A stretch of DNA of 64,000 nt, taken from assembly GCA_946499275.1 (NCBI GenBank), contig CAMMRL010000004.1, positions 1 to 64,000 of the forward strand. Direction: 5' to 3'. The notes under the pieces were generated by a model. It ran no database searches, was not told where the DNA came from, and was given only the letters and a program-made list of their open reading frames with translations. Made by a program: the position numbers and the translations under genes. Of this stretch, positions 9,577 through 19,398 are shown one piece after another. The first letter of the stretch is position 1; each line of letters starts with the position of its first letter. This DNA is from an uncultured Clostridia bacterium (lineage in GTDB: Bacteria; Bacillota; Clostridia; Oscillospirales; Acutalibacteraceae).

Positions 9577-10929
9577 TTATTCCGCCGGGGTAAAGGACTC
9601 TTTCCCGCCGTAAACCAGCTGTACGTCGCTGACCAGCTGCGGTTCAATGGTTTCCACGATGGTAGCCGCCGGAACCTGATCATACGCGCTGTTGATAATG
9701 CTGCTAACAATCTTGTCGATGTTTGCGGTAGCGGTATCGTACGCGTACAGATAGGTAACGTCGTCCGCATAGATCATGTCATAGTTTTCCTGACCGTAAC
9801 GGGCGGCTTCTTTGGCATCGCCGACAGCCAGTTGCTTATTGTTGACCAAACGCATGAACGCCGCGGCGCCTTCTGGATTCTTCGCACCGTCCGGGATGGC
9901 GAACGCCTGCGGATACATGTACACGGTCTTCTTCCCAGCTTCCACATCCGGGCCGGCCGGCAGCGGAGCCATACCGACTTCAAACGCATTGAGGTTCGGG
10001 AATTCCTGACCGACAATCATGCCCAGCTTGCCGTTGTTCCAGGAATCAAACATGCTGCCGTTATCATCAATCTGGATAAAGCCGTTGGGGCCAAGCCACT
10101 CACGGAACTTGTTGATGGTGTTCTGCACTTGATTACTCTTCAAGTTGGAAGCCGCCGTACCGGCCGCCGTATCGATCTTCAACAGGGAAGAACCGTCCGC
10201 AACCACAAACTGGTTGAAGATTTCCGCCCAACCGCCGAAGCCAAAGGTATCGATGTTGCCGTCTTTGCGGGTGGTGATCGCCTGGCCCGCTTTTTCAAAC
10301 TCATCCCAATTCCATTTGCCCTGGCGGAAGAGTTCGTCCGGATAGGTCAGACCATTGAGGTCGAACAGGTCCTTGTTGTACATGATATACTTGAGGTAGG
10401 GTTTAATCGGAATCGCATAGGTATGCTCTTTCCAGGAGAAGAGACTGCGGTCGATTTTGTAATAAGCATAGTCCTCGTCGGTCACATACTCGTCGAGGGG
10501 CTGTACCAGGCCGGAGAAGATGACGTTGTGCATCACACGGTCATATACTTCAATCAGGTCCGGGGCCTCTCCCGAATTCTGCATGTTGGTGGCGGTGGGT
10601 ATCATATCGCCCCAAGCAACAAATTCCACCGTAACCTTGCCGCCGTATTTCGCTTCAAAGTCCGGGATTGCTTCCAGGATTGCATCGTAAACGTTGGGAT
10701 CCTGCTCTTTCTGCGTCGCATACTGATCCGCATTGTTCCAGTACACTATTGAAAGATTTGGGTTTTCCAGGGTATCCGGCAGCTTCTGTGCGCCCTCAAC
10801 ATCGGAATAATCGGACCATCCGCTTTCACCGCCGCTCTCGCTTCCCCCTTTGTCCTGCGAGCAGCCTGCAAATGCGCAAGTAATCAGAGAAGCCGCGAGA
10901 AGGGTAACCAGTAATCTCTTGCCTTTCAT
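9577..10929 (-). CDS. Extracellular solute-binding lipoprotein, CUT1 family
   Basis: MKGKRLLVTLLAASLITCAFAGCSQ lipobox; SBP fold motifs; RBS AAAGGAG. Confidence 0.92.
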   Translation of the reverse strand: MKGKRLLVTLLAASLITCAFAGCSQDKGGSESGGESGWSDYSDVEGAQKLPDTLENPNLSIVYWNNADQYATQKEQDPNVYDAILEAIPDFEAKYGGKVTVEFVAWGDMIPTATNMQNSGEAPDLIEVYDRVMHNVIFSGLVQPLDEYVTDEDYAYYKIDRSLFSWKEHTYAIPIKPYLKYIMYNKDLFDLNGLTYPDELFRQGKWNWDEFEKAGQAITTRKDGNIDTFGFGGWAEIFNQFVVADGSSLLKIDTAAGTAASNLKSNQVQNTINKFREWLGPNGFIQIDDNGSMFDSWNNGKLGMIVGQEFPNLNAFEVGMAPLPAGPDVEAGKKTVYMYPQAFAIPDGAKNPEGAAAFMRLVNNKQLAVGDAKEAARYGQENYDMIYADDVTYLYAYDTATANIDKIVSSIINSAYDQVPAATIVETIEPQLVSDVQLVYGGKESFTPAE

Positions 10930-11030
10930 AATTATGCTCCTTTCCCCTTTTTAATAAGGTTCTCCTTTTATAATTTCACCGCCTAAAGCGATAAAATCCT
11001 TGGATGAATTGGCAGCGTCTGCCGCCGCTG

Positions 11031-12044
11031 TTACATGCCGGTCAAGCCGGAGCTTTCAATGCTTTCCGAGAAGTTCTTCTGAAGAAGGATGTACAAAATG
11101 ACCAACGGGATAATTGACAGCAGGCAAATGGCCTGAACTTGAGTCTGGGCCGTATCGATCGTCATTCCAAGGCCCAAATTGTTAATGTTCTTCAGCCGCT
11201 CCTGGAACTGGGCGAGGGACATGGAAATCGTCTCCATTTTGCTGCCCAGGAACATGGACGGCGTGTAATAATCATTCCAGTTCCACACCACCGAAAGGAG
11301 GACTACTGTCAGTACAATGTTTTTCGTCGTCGGCACCACAATCCGCAGGAAGGTGCTGTAAGCATTGCAGCCGTCGATGGAGGCCGCTTCCTCCAACTCC
11401 TTCGGAAGGCTGAGGAAGAACTGCCGGTAGATAAAGATATATAAACCGGCGCGCAGACCCATCGCAAAGATAGCCGGAAGCATCGTTACCAGCGGCGTAC
11501 CGATCAAATTGATTTCAATACCCGCGCCGCTGATCATATTGATCAAAGAAATAATCCCTAATGGGTCAAAGAACCGGTACTGCAGATACATGGACGCTGT
11601 CAGTGTCTGCTGCGGAACAATAATGGTCAACACGACCAGAGCAAAGACCAAGCCGCGCCCGCGGAAATTGAAACGAGCCAGGCCGTAAGCCACCAACATA
11701 CAGCTTACCGTCGAAATCAACGCCGGAATAATGGCTACCAAAAAGGTATCCAGCGCCACCTTCCCTAGGTCCACCAGCTGCATGACAACCCAGAAATTGT
11801 CCAACGTCAATTCCTTCGGAATCCAGATAACCGAAGGATCGTAATATTCCAGCGCCGGCTTAAACGCATTACTGATCATGTAAAAAACCGGGTACAAAAT
11901 AACGAAACACAGCCCAATCAAAAGGGCATGGCGGAAAATAATAAACAGGATATGCTGCGGCTTATGGACACGGACAAAATGCTGTGCACTCTCCTTCGCT
12001 TTCTGCCGGTTGTCCGCCGAAAAATAGCTCTTAATCTTTTCCAC
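11031..12044 (-). CDS. Carbohydrate ABC transporter permease, MalG-type (type II pair)
   Basis: EAASIDGCNAYSTFLRIVVP EAA loop; C-term ESIESSGLTGM; GTG start with RBS GGGGGGA. Confidence 0.92.
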   Translation of the reverse strand: MEKIKSYFSADNRQKAKESAQHFVRVHKPQHILFIIFRHALLIGLCFVILYPVFYMISNAFKPALEYYDPSVIWIPKELTLDNFWVVMQLVDLGKVALDTFLVAIIPALISTVSCMLVAYGLARFNFRGRGLVFALVVLTIIVPQQTLTASMYLQYRFFDPLGIISLINMISGAGIEINLIGTPLVTMLPAIFAMGLRAGLYIFIYRQFFLSLPKELEEAASIDGCNAYSTFLRIVVPTTKNIVLTVVLLSVVWNWNDYYTPSMFLGSKMETISMSLAQFQERLKNINNLGLGMTIDTAQTQVQAICLLSIIPLVILYILLQKNFSESIESSGLTGM

Positions 12045-12057
12045 TTACGATCCCCCC

Positions 12058-12969
12058 TTACCCTTGGATTTTGGAAACACGCCTGCCGAGGATCCCGTAA
12101 GCAATCCCCAGGAATATGATGATAACCACAAAATAAATCCACGCCATGGTAGCGCTGTAGGACAAATTCATTACCTTGCCGAAGCCCATATTCTGAATGG
12201 CGCCCATCATGGTGTTACCGGCTTCCGTCGTTCCGTAAGCCGTAAAGGAATCAATGATGGTATAAACAATATTCAGGAAAATAATCGGCGAAATAAGCGG
12301 GATCGTGATTTTCCAGAAGATGTCCCAGCTGCTGGCGCCTTCGATTTTACACGCTTCATAACCCGAAGCCGGAAGCTTCTGAAGACCGCTCAGGAATAGC
12401 AGGATCTGGACGCCCGACTTGGAAAGCAGGGCAAAAATCTTATCAACAACACCGGTAACGATATCGATAATATCCTGGGGGACGTTGCCCTGCAGCATAA
12501 TCTCTTTCAGCCCCGTGCTCTGGAACATAAATGCGTTCTGGTCGTTGCCGATGGAAGTCCCGCCGTTCATCACACTCTGAACCAAAGTATAAACCACGCC
12601 GGAAGTCATAATAATCGGCAGGAAGAACACCGCCCGATAAAATGTCCGGCCATGGAATTTTTGGTTCAAAAGCACTGCTACTAGAAGGCTGAACAGCGTA
12701 ATGATCGCCACTTCCAAGAGCATATTTCCTACAGCCGTACCAAGCAATTGTGGATACTCCGCATCAGCAAAAAGCAGATGTGCGTAATTATCGAATCCTA
12801 CCCAGGTGAGGGTAAACCCATTTCCGGATAATCGTACGGTGTTAAAGGTGTAATAGAACGAATTCACCAGAGGGATGAGGAAAAAGAGCAAGAAACCAAT
12901 GACCCAAGGCAGGATGAAAACATATCCGGCCCGTGCCCGTTTCCTTTCAAAATGAGAACGTCTTTTCAT
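12058..12969 (-). CDS. Sugar ABC transporter permease, MalF-type (type II pair)
   Basis: EACKIEGASSWDIFWKITIPLISP EAA loop. Confidence 0.92.
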   Translation of the reverse strand: MKRRSHFERKRARAGYVFILPWVIGFLLFFLIPLVNSFYYTFNTVRLSGNGFTLTWVGFDNYAHLLFADAEYPQLLGTAVGNMLLEVAIITLFSLLVAVLLNQKFHGRTFYRAVFFLPIIMTSGVVYTLVQSVMNGGTSIGNDQNAFMFQSTGLKEIMLQGNVPQDIIDIVTGVVDKIFALLSKSGVQILLFLSGLQKLPASGYEACKIEGASSWDIFWKITIPLISPIIFLNIVYTIIDSFTAYGTTEAGNTMMGAIQNMGFGKVMNLSYSATMAWIYFVVIIIFLGIAYGILGRRVSKIQG

Positions 12970-13005
12970 AACAGCACCGCGCCTTTCGGTTCACAGGAAA
13001 CCTGC

Positions 13006-15276
13006 TTATTTTACTACCGCGAAGCCGGTAGCTTCGATCGTCTGACCATCGATCACCACGGACTCGGAATTGTAGTTGACAATAACCTTTGTCGTGCCGC
13101 CGTACGTCGTCTGATAAACGTTATCGGCTAATTCTTCATGCCCGGTGATAGGCTGATCCGCCACGTCCTTCAATACGGAATTGATTGTGTTGTACTCGGA
13201 AATAGCCGAGTCAATCCACCGTTGATAATCCGCACTGTACAGGAAATCGCTGCGGGAGCCAATCAGTTCGGAGCTGTTGCGGCCGACCCAGGAGTACATG
13301 GGAGCGGCACCGGTTTCCAGGCACTTCAAATACATGATTTCCGGATTACTCGCCAGATTGGTGGCACCAATCGAATAATTTACATATCCATGAAAAACAA
13401 TCTGATAGAAAGGAACCGTAGCATCTTCCAAATCATAGCCGCTGCTGTAAATCGGGGAATTCATGATGTGCGTCGCTCTTGTCGCCGCATAATCCCCCGC
13501 ACCGGTTACCATCAGATCATCTACCGTCTCAAGCGCCTTATCCAGAATGCCGCCATAGAGATCCGGTATTTCGGAACGGGACATGCCCTTGCTGCTTAAA
13601 TCAGAATACACCTTATTTCCTAAAGCGTCTACTGCCAAACCGGAAATATTCCGCTTCGCATAATTCTTCAGGAATTTGTCATAGAACCCGGAGAGACTGG
13701 TCGGGCGGGTAAGATAACCCGGTTGATAGCGTGTATCCGTGCTTGCGGAATCCAACGCAAAGGTGTACTGCGGCTGCGTGGTATTGGATACGTTGTTCAG
13801 CGCATCTCCCAAGGTGGAAAAGCCGTTGCCCGTCTTATACACGTTTGTCATATCCACACTCAGGAAAAGGCTGCCGCCGTTGTTTTTCAGTAGATTGTTC
13901 AGCTTATCCAGGCTCTTCTGATTGCCGACTTTTCCCTCGATTTTCGCATTGGTCTGGATTTTATCGTAATAGCCGTTCTTCATCCAATAGTTGTATTTCA
14001 CCACAGTATTGGTCACGCCGCCAGCATTCAGCTTTTCAATCATTGAAATAGCGTCCTCAAACGTCGTGGTTGCAATTTTGGTATCCATCGGAATGCCGAA
14101 ATACGCCTTTGTTTTACGGATAAACCCATACAGGTCCAGATAGAAAGGAATATCTCCCTGCTGCACATGTTTTTCCAAGCCGCCGTTTTCAATGAGGTAC
14201 TCCCGATACAAAGCCGCCATATCGGCATATCCGTTTTTCCCGGTTTCCAGGAATTCATAGTTTACCTGGTAGGTTTCATTCGAATCCGGATTCCGCTCAT
14301 TGACTGTCGTAATTTTGGATTCAAACTCTTTCTGCAGCAGCCGGACCGACCCCTGTATACGGTATTGGTAGCTGGAATACACCGTATTATATGAAGTGAA
14401 GGTGCCACCGCTCTGCGCCTTGACGGAAGCACGCCCGGCACTTTCCGTAATAATGGCCAAGAAACCGTCCTGATTGCACTTCATACCGAATACCGGCAGA
14501 TGCAGGTTGACGGATTGCGACATGGACGCCTTTTGGGCCTGTGCAGCTTCCATGCTGCGGTCGCTGGTGCCGTAATCATAGCCGTAGAGGATGCTGTTAA
14601 ATTCGCTGGCAGAGGTTTTCCCGTTGTTGAAATTGATCAGCGCCCCACTGCCGTCCGGCACAAACAGATAGCCTTCGTCTTCACTGCTGCCGGCGCCGAA
14701 ATACGGAAGAAGGTCGATGGTGATTAACTCGTTCGTACCGTATTCTTCAACTTCTTTTGTCAACAGGCTCGCCTGCAAGGAAGTTTCCGTGAGGGTATAT
14801 TTCACCGGTATCCGAATTTGCGCCTTTGGGAAATCGTAGACAAAAATCGCAGCCCCATTTTCAATCTTGCTTGTAAGCCCATCCTTCATTACTGAATTCA
14901 GATAGCTTGTTTCGGTTAAGGCTTGCTGTTTCTCGGTGGTATAAGTAATGGAAATCTGCGACTGCAAGGTAGCCTTGTACGTACCGGCTGCCAATTCGTC
15001 TTCGCTGGCATTAAGCGGATTCGAATACCATACTTTTCCGTTTTTCAGGTCTTCTACCATGATCTGCCCATTGGAGCGATTCGCCATTAATTTCAGGTTT
15101 TCATTCTGGTCGACCAACTGGTACTCGTCTTCGGAACTGGCCGTTGCGCCCGCAGACTCCATCCCTTCGGCCGCGCCGTCCGCTTCTTCAGCATACATCA
15201 TCGGGACAGGAACAACAGTGGCAGCCAACAACGACAGAGTAGCCACCAGGCAAAGGACCTTTTGTTTCATTTTCAT
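13006..15276 (-). CDS. DUF5696-type secreted protein
   Basis: Start MKMKQKVLCLVATLSLLAATVVPV (signal peptide), RBS AAGGAGG; YQLVDQNENLKLMANRSNGQIMVEDLKNGKVWYSNP; homologous to 43633-45930. Confidence 0.75.
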   Translation of the reverse strand: MKMKQKVLCLVATLSLLAATVVPVPMMYAEEADGAAEGMESAGATASSEDEYQLVDQNENLKLMANRSNGQIMVEDLKNGKVWYSNPLNASEDELAAGTYKATLQSQISITYTTEKQQALTETSYLNSVMKDGLTSKIENGAAIFVYDFPKAQIRIPVKYTLTETSLQASLLTKEVEEYGTNELITIDLLPYFGAGSSEDEGYLFVPDGSGALINFNNGKTSASEFNSILYGYDYGTSDRSMEAAQAQKASMSQSVNLHLPVFGMKCNQDGFLAIITESAGRASVKAQSGGTFTSYNTVYSSYQYRIQGSVRLLQKEFESKITTVNERNPDSNETYQVNYEFLETGKNGYADMAALYREYLIENGGLEKHVQQGDIPFYLDLYGFIRKTKAYFGIPMDTKIATTTFEDAISMIEKLNAGGVTNTVVKYNYWMKNGYYDKIQTNAKIEGKVGNQKSLDKLNNLLKNNGGSLFLSVDMTNVYKTGNGFSTLGDALNNVSNTTQPQYTFALDSASTDTRYQPGYLTRPTSLSGFYDKFLKNYAKRNISGLAVDALGNKVYSDLSSKGMSRSEIPDLYGGILDKALETVDDLMVTGAGDYAATRATHIMNSPIYSSGYDLEDATVPFYQIVFHGYVNYSIGATNLASNPEIMYLKCLETGAAPMYSWVGRNSSELIGSRSDFLYSADYQRWIDSAISEYNTINSVLKDVADQPITGHEELADNVYQTTYGGTTKVIVNYNSESVVIDGQTIEATGFAVVK

Positions 15277-15289
15277 GGTCGCCACCTCC

Positions 15290-15907
15290 TTACATGCGGA
15301 ACATGATTTCGCTGAACAAAGTATATGCAAATGCATATACCTGCTGGAACAGGCTGTAAAGCATCATCATCAGGAACAGCATTACCGCTATGCCGAATAT
15401 GGTAAGTAAGATATTGCCAACCGTTCCCTTAAAGTCCAACTGATGGATCTGGTACATCCCAAAAAACATCATCAAGCAGGACCATGCAATGCCAAACGCC
15501 TGCAGAAGGTACAGGAATGTTGCCATTTCCAAGGAAGCAAAGTTACTGGCAATGATAAATAATGCCGTAAATACGATATAGGGGATCAGAGAATAACAGG
15601 TAACCACCCAGATCTGCCGGATTTTCCCTTCGCCATCCATTAAGGAACTGACCGCCCAATTGGATATAAACCACAAGAGGACGCCGCCAACCGAAACGGC
15701 AAAAATGGATATCATCGAAATTTTATCCGGGTTGTTGGTATTAAACGAGAATCCGGTCAGCTGCGCCGATAGTACGTTGATGAGGAAGAATAAGAAGAGT
15801 ACTACGAACGAAATGACATTGGAACCCTTTCCGTTCCATTTTACCTCTTCGAAGCCGGCAATCGGATGGAAAACCGTATATTTGCAGTGTTTCAGATGCT
15901 CTTTCAT
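15290..15907 (-). CDS. YIP1-family membrane protein (stand-alone)
   Basis: HPIAGFEEVKWNGKGS followed by several TM segments; ATGA overlap with upstream gene. Confidence 0.75.
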   Translation of the reverse strand: MKEHLKHCKYTVFHPIAGFEEVKWNGKGSNVISFVVLFLFFLINVLSAQLTGFSFNTNNPDKISMISIFAVSVGGVLLWFISNWAVSSLMDGEGKIRQIWVVTCYSLIPYIVFTALFIIASNFASLEMATFLYLLQAFGIAWSCLMMFFGMYQIHQLDFKGTVGNILLTIFGIAVMLFLMMMLYSLFQQVYAFAYTLFSEIMFRM

Positions 15908-17364
15908 GCCGATTTCCCCCCTCGTTTCGCCCTTCTACGCCGTAAAAGCCGCCGAATCACGACGATCGCTATCAGAAGGACAATAATGCCGCCGACAATC
16001 CACCCAAAATTATCCCGCATGGCCTCTAAGGAATACTCTTTATAGGCATCGGAATACCCTTGTTTGTCATTAGCCAGTTTGTAATAGGACATCGCTTCTT
16101 CGTACTCTTCGAGCTGATAGTACGCCTTCCCGATTCCGGTGTAAGCCAGCAGATAGTTGGCATCGCGTTTAATCACTTCTTGCCAGGGCTCGATGTTCTC
16201 TTGATAACGGCCTTCATTATAAAGCTGAATGGCCGACTGAACCGTCTCGCCGAAGGATGTCAGCCGAAACTCGGTAATGCTGTTCTTAGTGGAGTCCAGC
16301 ACCAGAATACGGTCGTCAAAGCCCTCGATAGCGGAAGGCGTCTGGAACAACCCCAGCTGATTTCCGCGGCCGCCGAAGGCAAACATCAGCACGCCGTTTT
16401 CATCGCACTGATAAACCTTGCATCGGATGGTATCCACAACGGTAATCAGATCGTTTTCATCCACCATGATATCCGCAAAACTGGAATTCTCATACCAGGA
16501 TTTCGTACCCGCGCCTTTACTGGTTTTAAAGATATTAATCCCGAGCGGATTCAACTTGGTTATCAGGTTCGTATTGTTTTCGGAAGCTGCCGCCGTTGCA
16601 TAGATGAAATCTTCATGATCCAGAAATGCGTTGCTGTATTCAATCGGTACAAAGTTCTGCATCGCTTCCCGCTGTTCATCCGTCATGAACATTTTCCAGA
16701 TCTTCTGAACCATCATCTTGACGGTCATCTCTACTTTGTTAGAGCCAAAGTAGTTAATAAAGTTGCCCTCAGAATCGAGACACAGCAGTCCCTGATAAGC
16801 GCCTACCGCCTGGACATAGATCTTCCCAAAGCGATCGACAACAATTTTATTGGGCTTGTATTCGAAATTATCCTCTATCAAATTTGATTCCGGCCGGCCG
16901 TAAACAGCGCTGACTTTCCCGGTTTTGTCACTGACCACAATCCGCCCGTTGTTCTGATCCGCGATGTAAAGCAAGCCGTCGCGGACAAACACGCCGGTGG
17001 GATTATTCAGCGTTAATTCCTCGCCGTTGTTATCAAAGGCAACAAGCTCGGTTACAGGCTCATAATCTTCCGTCATAACCACAATCCGGTTATTACCGGC
17101 ATCCGCCACATAAAGCTCGTGGCCTTCCTCGTAATAGAACAGATCCGCCGGTGCTCTAAAATCGGCATATCCCAAGTCGCTTCCCCGGATACTCCTTTCT
17201 GGGAAGTACCCGTTTGGCGCCGGCACGGCGTTCCCCCATTTATCATAGGTGAACGACTGATAAGGGACTTCATACGCCGCGCTTTCGTTGGCGGAAACCC
17301 CCGCCGCCGTACTGCCCACCACCAGCATGGCAAGCAAGCAAGCGGTTACTTTTTTCATCGTCAT
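15904..17364 (-). CDS. NHL-repeat beta-propeller with TPR-like segment and C-terminal TM
   Basis: Start MTMKKVTACLLAMLVVGSTAAG; ELYVADAGNNRIVV, LLYIADQNNGRIVV repeats; LLAYTGIGKAYYQLEEYEEAMSYY TPR; TM plus RRRRAKRGG tail. Confidence 0.85.
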   Translation of the reverse strand: MTMKKVTACLLAMLVVGSTAAGVSANESAAYEVPYQSFTYDKWGNAVPAPNGYFPERSIRGSDLGYADFRAPADLFYYEEGHELYVADAGNNRIVVMTEDYEPVTELVAFDNNGEELTLNNPTGVFVRDGLLYIADQNNGRIVVSDKTGKVSAVYGRPESNLIEDNFEYKPNKIVVDRFGKIYVQAVGAYQGLLCLDSEGNFINYFGSNKVEMTVKMMVQKIWKMFMTDEQREAMQNFVPIEYSNAFLDHEDFIYATAAASENNTNLITKLNPLGINIFKTSKGAGTKSWYENSSFADIMVDENDLITVVDTIRCKVYQCDENGVLMFAFGGRGNQLGLFQTPSAIEGFDDRILVLDSTKNSITEFRLTSFGETVQSAIQLYNEGRYQENIEPWQEVIKRDANYLLAYTGIGKAYYQLEEYEEAMSYYKLANDKQGYSDAYKEYSLEAMRDNFGWIVGGIIVLLIAIVVIRRLLRRRRAKRGGKSA

Positions 17365-17485
17365 ATGTGAACCAATCCTTTCTCGCGGAGCTCTGAGAGA
17401 TTGGGCGATTTCCCGCGGAACGCCGTCTGCCGGAAATCGAGACCTCAATAAAAGTCATCGGTTACCGCCCTGAGCCAGAGGTCGC

Positions 17486-18382
17486 TTATCCCTTCATCCC
17501 GGAATGCGCCATTGTTTCCATAACGGATGATTGGGAGATGATGAACACAACCACCGGCGGAATCATCAGGACCAACGCCACAGCGGCACCGGCACCGGCA
17601 CGGGCGATACCGGCAGAAGAAATCTGCTGCAAAACCGTGGTCAATGTTTTCATTGACTCGTTGTAGATATAGGTGGTATCCACCGTACTCCACAGAGATT
17701 GGAAAGTAAAAATTACCAGAGTGAGCCATGCGGGTTTCACCATCGGCATGATCATACGGAAGAAAATGCGGAATTCCCCGGCGCCGTCAATCCGCGCCGA
17801 CTCGATAATCTCGTCCGGAACCGTCTCCATGAACTGGCGCATCAGGAAGACGCCCAGAGTACCGGCCAAAACCGGGCAGATCAAAGCGGCATACGAGTTG
17901 ATCAGCCCCAGTTTCGCCATGATAATGTACAGGGGGATCTGCGTAACTTCCGGCCGGAACATAATGGCGATAATAACGAACGAATAATAAATCGACATCC
18001 CCTTCGTATGCCGCTTTGCCAGCGGATAAGCCGCCATAGAGGCAATGAAGATGTAGATAATCGTACCCAGCACCGCGACGATTACGCTGTTGAACAGGTA
18101 TCGTTCAAATGGAACCCACATTTCACCGGCCAATTCCGCCATTGTGGAAAAGTTGGACAGCGTGGGGTTCTGCACCCAGAAACGGGGCGGGTAAAGGAAG
18201 ATCTCGTTCATAGGCTTGAGCGAGGTCACCACGGTGTAAACAATGGGCAAGAGCATAAAAATGCTTGCCAGAGCCAGGAACAAAAATATAACAACTGTGC
18301 CGCCGATTGAGCGGTTGATTCTCGCCGATTTGGCTTCACGTATCCGCTTCGGCTTATCCTTCTTGCGTACTGCAGTAGTCAT
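17486..18382 (-). CDS. Carbohydrate ABC transporter permease, MalG-type (type I pair)
   Basis: ESARIDGAGEFRIFFRMIMPMVKP EAA loop; C-term AHSGMKG; start MTTAVRKK with RBS GGGGGAAG. Confidence 0.92.
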   Translation of the reverse strand: MTTAVRKKDKPKRIREAKSARINRSIGGTVVIFLFLALASIFMLLPIVYTVVTSLKPMNEIFLYPPRFWVQNPTLSNFSTMAELAGEMWVPFERYLFNSVIVAVLGTIIYIFIASMAAYPLAKRHTKGMSIYYSFVIIAIMFRPEVTQIPLYIIMAKLGLINSYAALICPVLAGTLGVFLMRQFMETVPDEIIESARIDGAGEFRIFFRMIMPMVKPAWLTLVIFTFQSLWSTVDTTYIYNESMKTLTTVLQQISSAGIARAGAGAAVALVLMIPPVVVFIISQSSVMETMAHSGMKG

Positions 18383-18439
18383 CCTGTCACTTCCCCCAAA
18401 CAATGCATGTGAGCATATTCATTGACCGCGTTGTCTAAT

Positions 18440-19384
18440 TTAGGTCGACCATTTACTGAGCGCTTTATTCACTACCTGATAAACGATAACCATCATGGCA
18501 AACAGGAAGACGGCAACTGCGGAAGCATACCCCATCTCAAACCGGATGGAACCGAAGTCCATAATATGAAGCACAAGGGTATGGGTGGCATAGTCGGTAC
18601 TGGGGAATCCCGTCAGGCTCTGGCTCTGTACACCGACGGCAAACGAGGTGGAAATCGTCATAACCGCACCGAACAAAAGCTGCGGGGCCATCTGAGGCAG
18701 GGTAACATACCAAAGCTCGGCAAAACGGTTCCGGATGCCGTCAATGGCAGCGGCCTCGTACAAGGAGCGATCCATCGACTGCAAGCCGGCGACAAAGGCC
18801 AGGAACCCGGCGCCCATGCTCATCCAGAGGACGACGACGATAACCACGCCCATCATGTATTTCGTATCCGTCGTCCACATAATCGGGTCGCTTATAATCC
18901 CCAACTTGATCAGGGTGCTGTTCAGCAAGCCGTAGGAGTCGCCGCTGAAAATATAGGTCCACACAAAATAGACGTTGCCGGCCAGGGTCGGCATATAAAA
19001 GATCAGTGTCAGCAAAGCGCGGAGCTTCCGGCCAAACTCGTTGATCAACCAGGCAAAAAGGAAGCTCAGGATATACCCGATCGGCCCGGTAACCAAAGCA
19101 AAGATCAAGGTGTTTTTCAGGGCAATCAGGAACACGTCGTCGTCAAAGAACATCCGGATGTAATTGTCCAGCCCGACGAAACTCGGCGTTTCCAGCATGT
19201 TAAAGTAGGTAAAGCTCAGCCCGATAGCCGCCACAATCGGCAGAACCGTGAAAATCACAAACAAGATGGTGAACGGCGCGAGGAAGACCATCGTGGGGAT
19301 CCGCGAACGCCATGCCTCTTTTTGCTTTTGTTTCATCAGGGGCGATGCGGCCCGATTCGGGGCCGCCGCTGCTGCTTTCTTCAT
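18440..19384 (-). CDS. Sugar ABC transporter permease, MalF-type (type I pair)
   Basis: EAAAIDGIRNRFAELWYVTLPQMAP EAA loop. Confidence 0.92.
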   Translation of the reverse strand: MKKAAAAAPNRAASPLMKQKQKEAWRSRIPTMVFLAPFTILFVIFTVLPIVAAIGLSFTYFNMLETPSFVGLDNYIRMFFDDDVFLIALKNTLIFALVTGPIGYILSFLFAWLINEFGRKLRALLTLIFYMPTLAGNVYFVWTYIFSGDSYGLLNSTLIKLGIISDPIMWTTDTKYMMGVVIVVVLWMSMGAGFLAFVAGLQSMDRSLYEAAAIDGIRNRFAELWYVTLPQMAPQLLFGAVMTISTSFAVGVQSQSLTGFPSTDYATHTLVLHIMDFGSIRFEMGYASAVAVFLFAMMVIVYQVVNKALSKWST

Positions 19385-19398
19385 AATGATCGCTCTCC

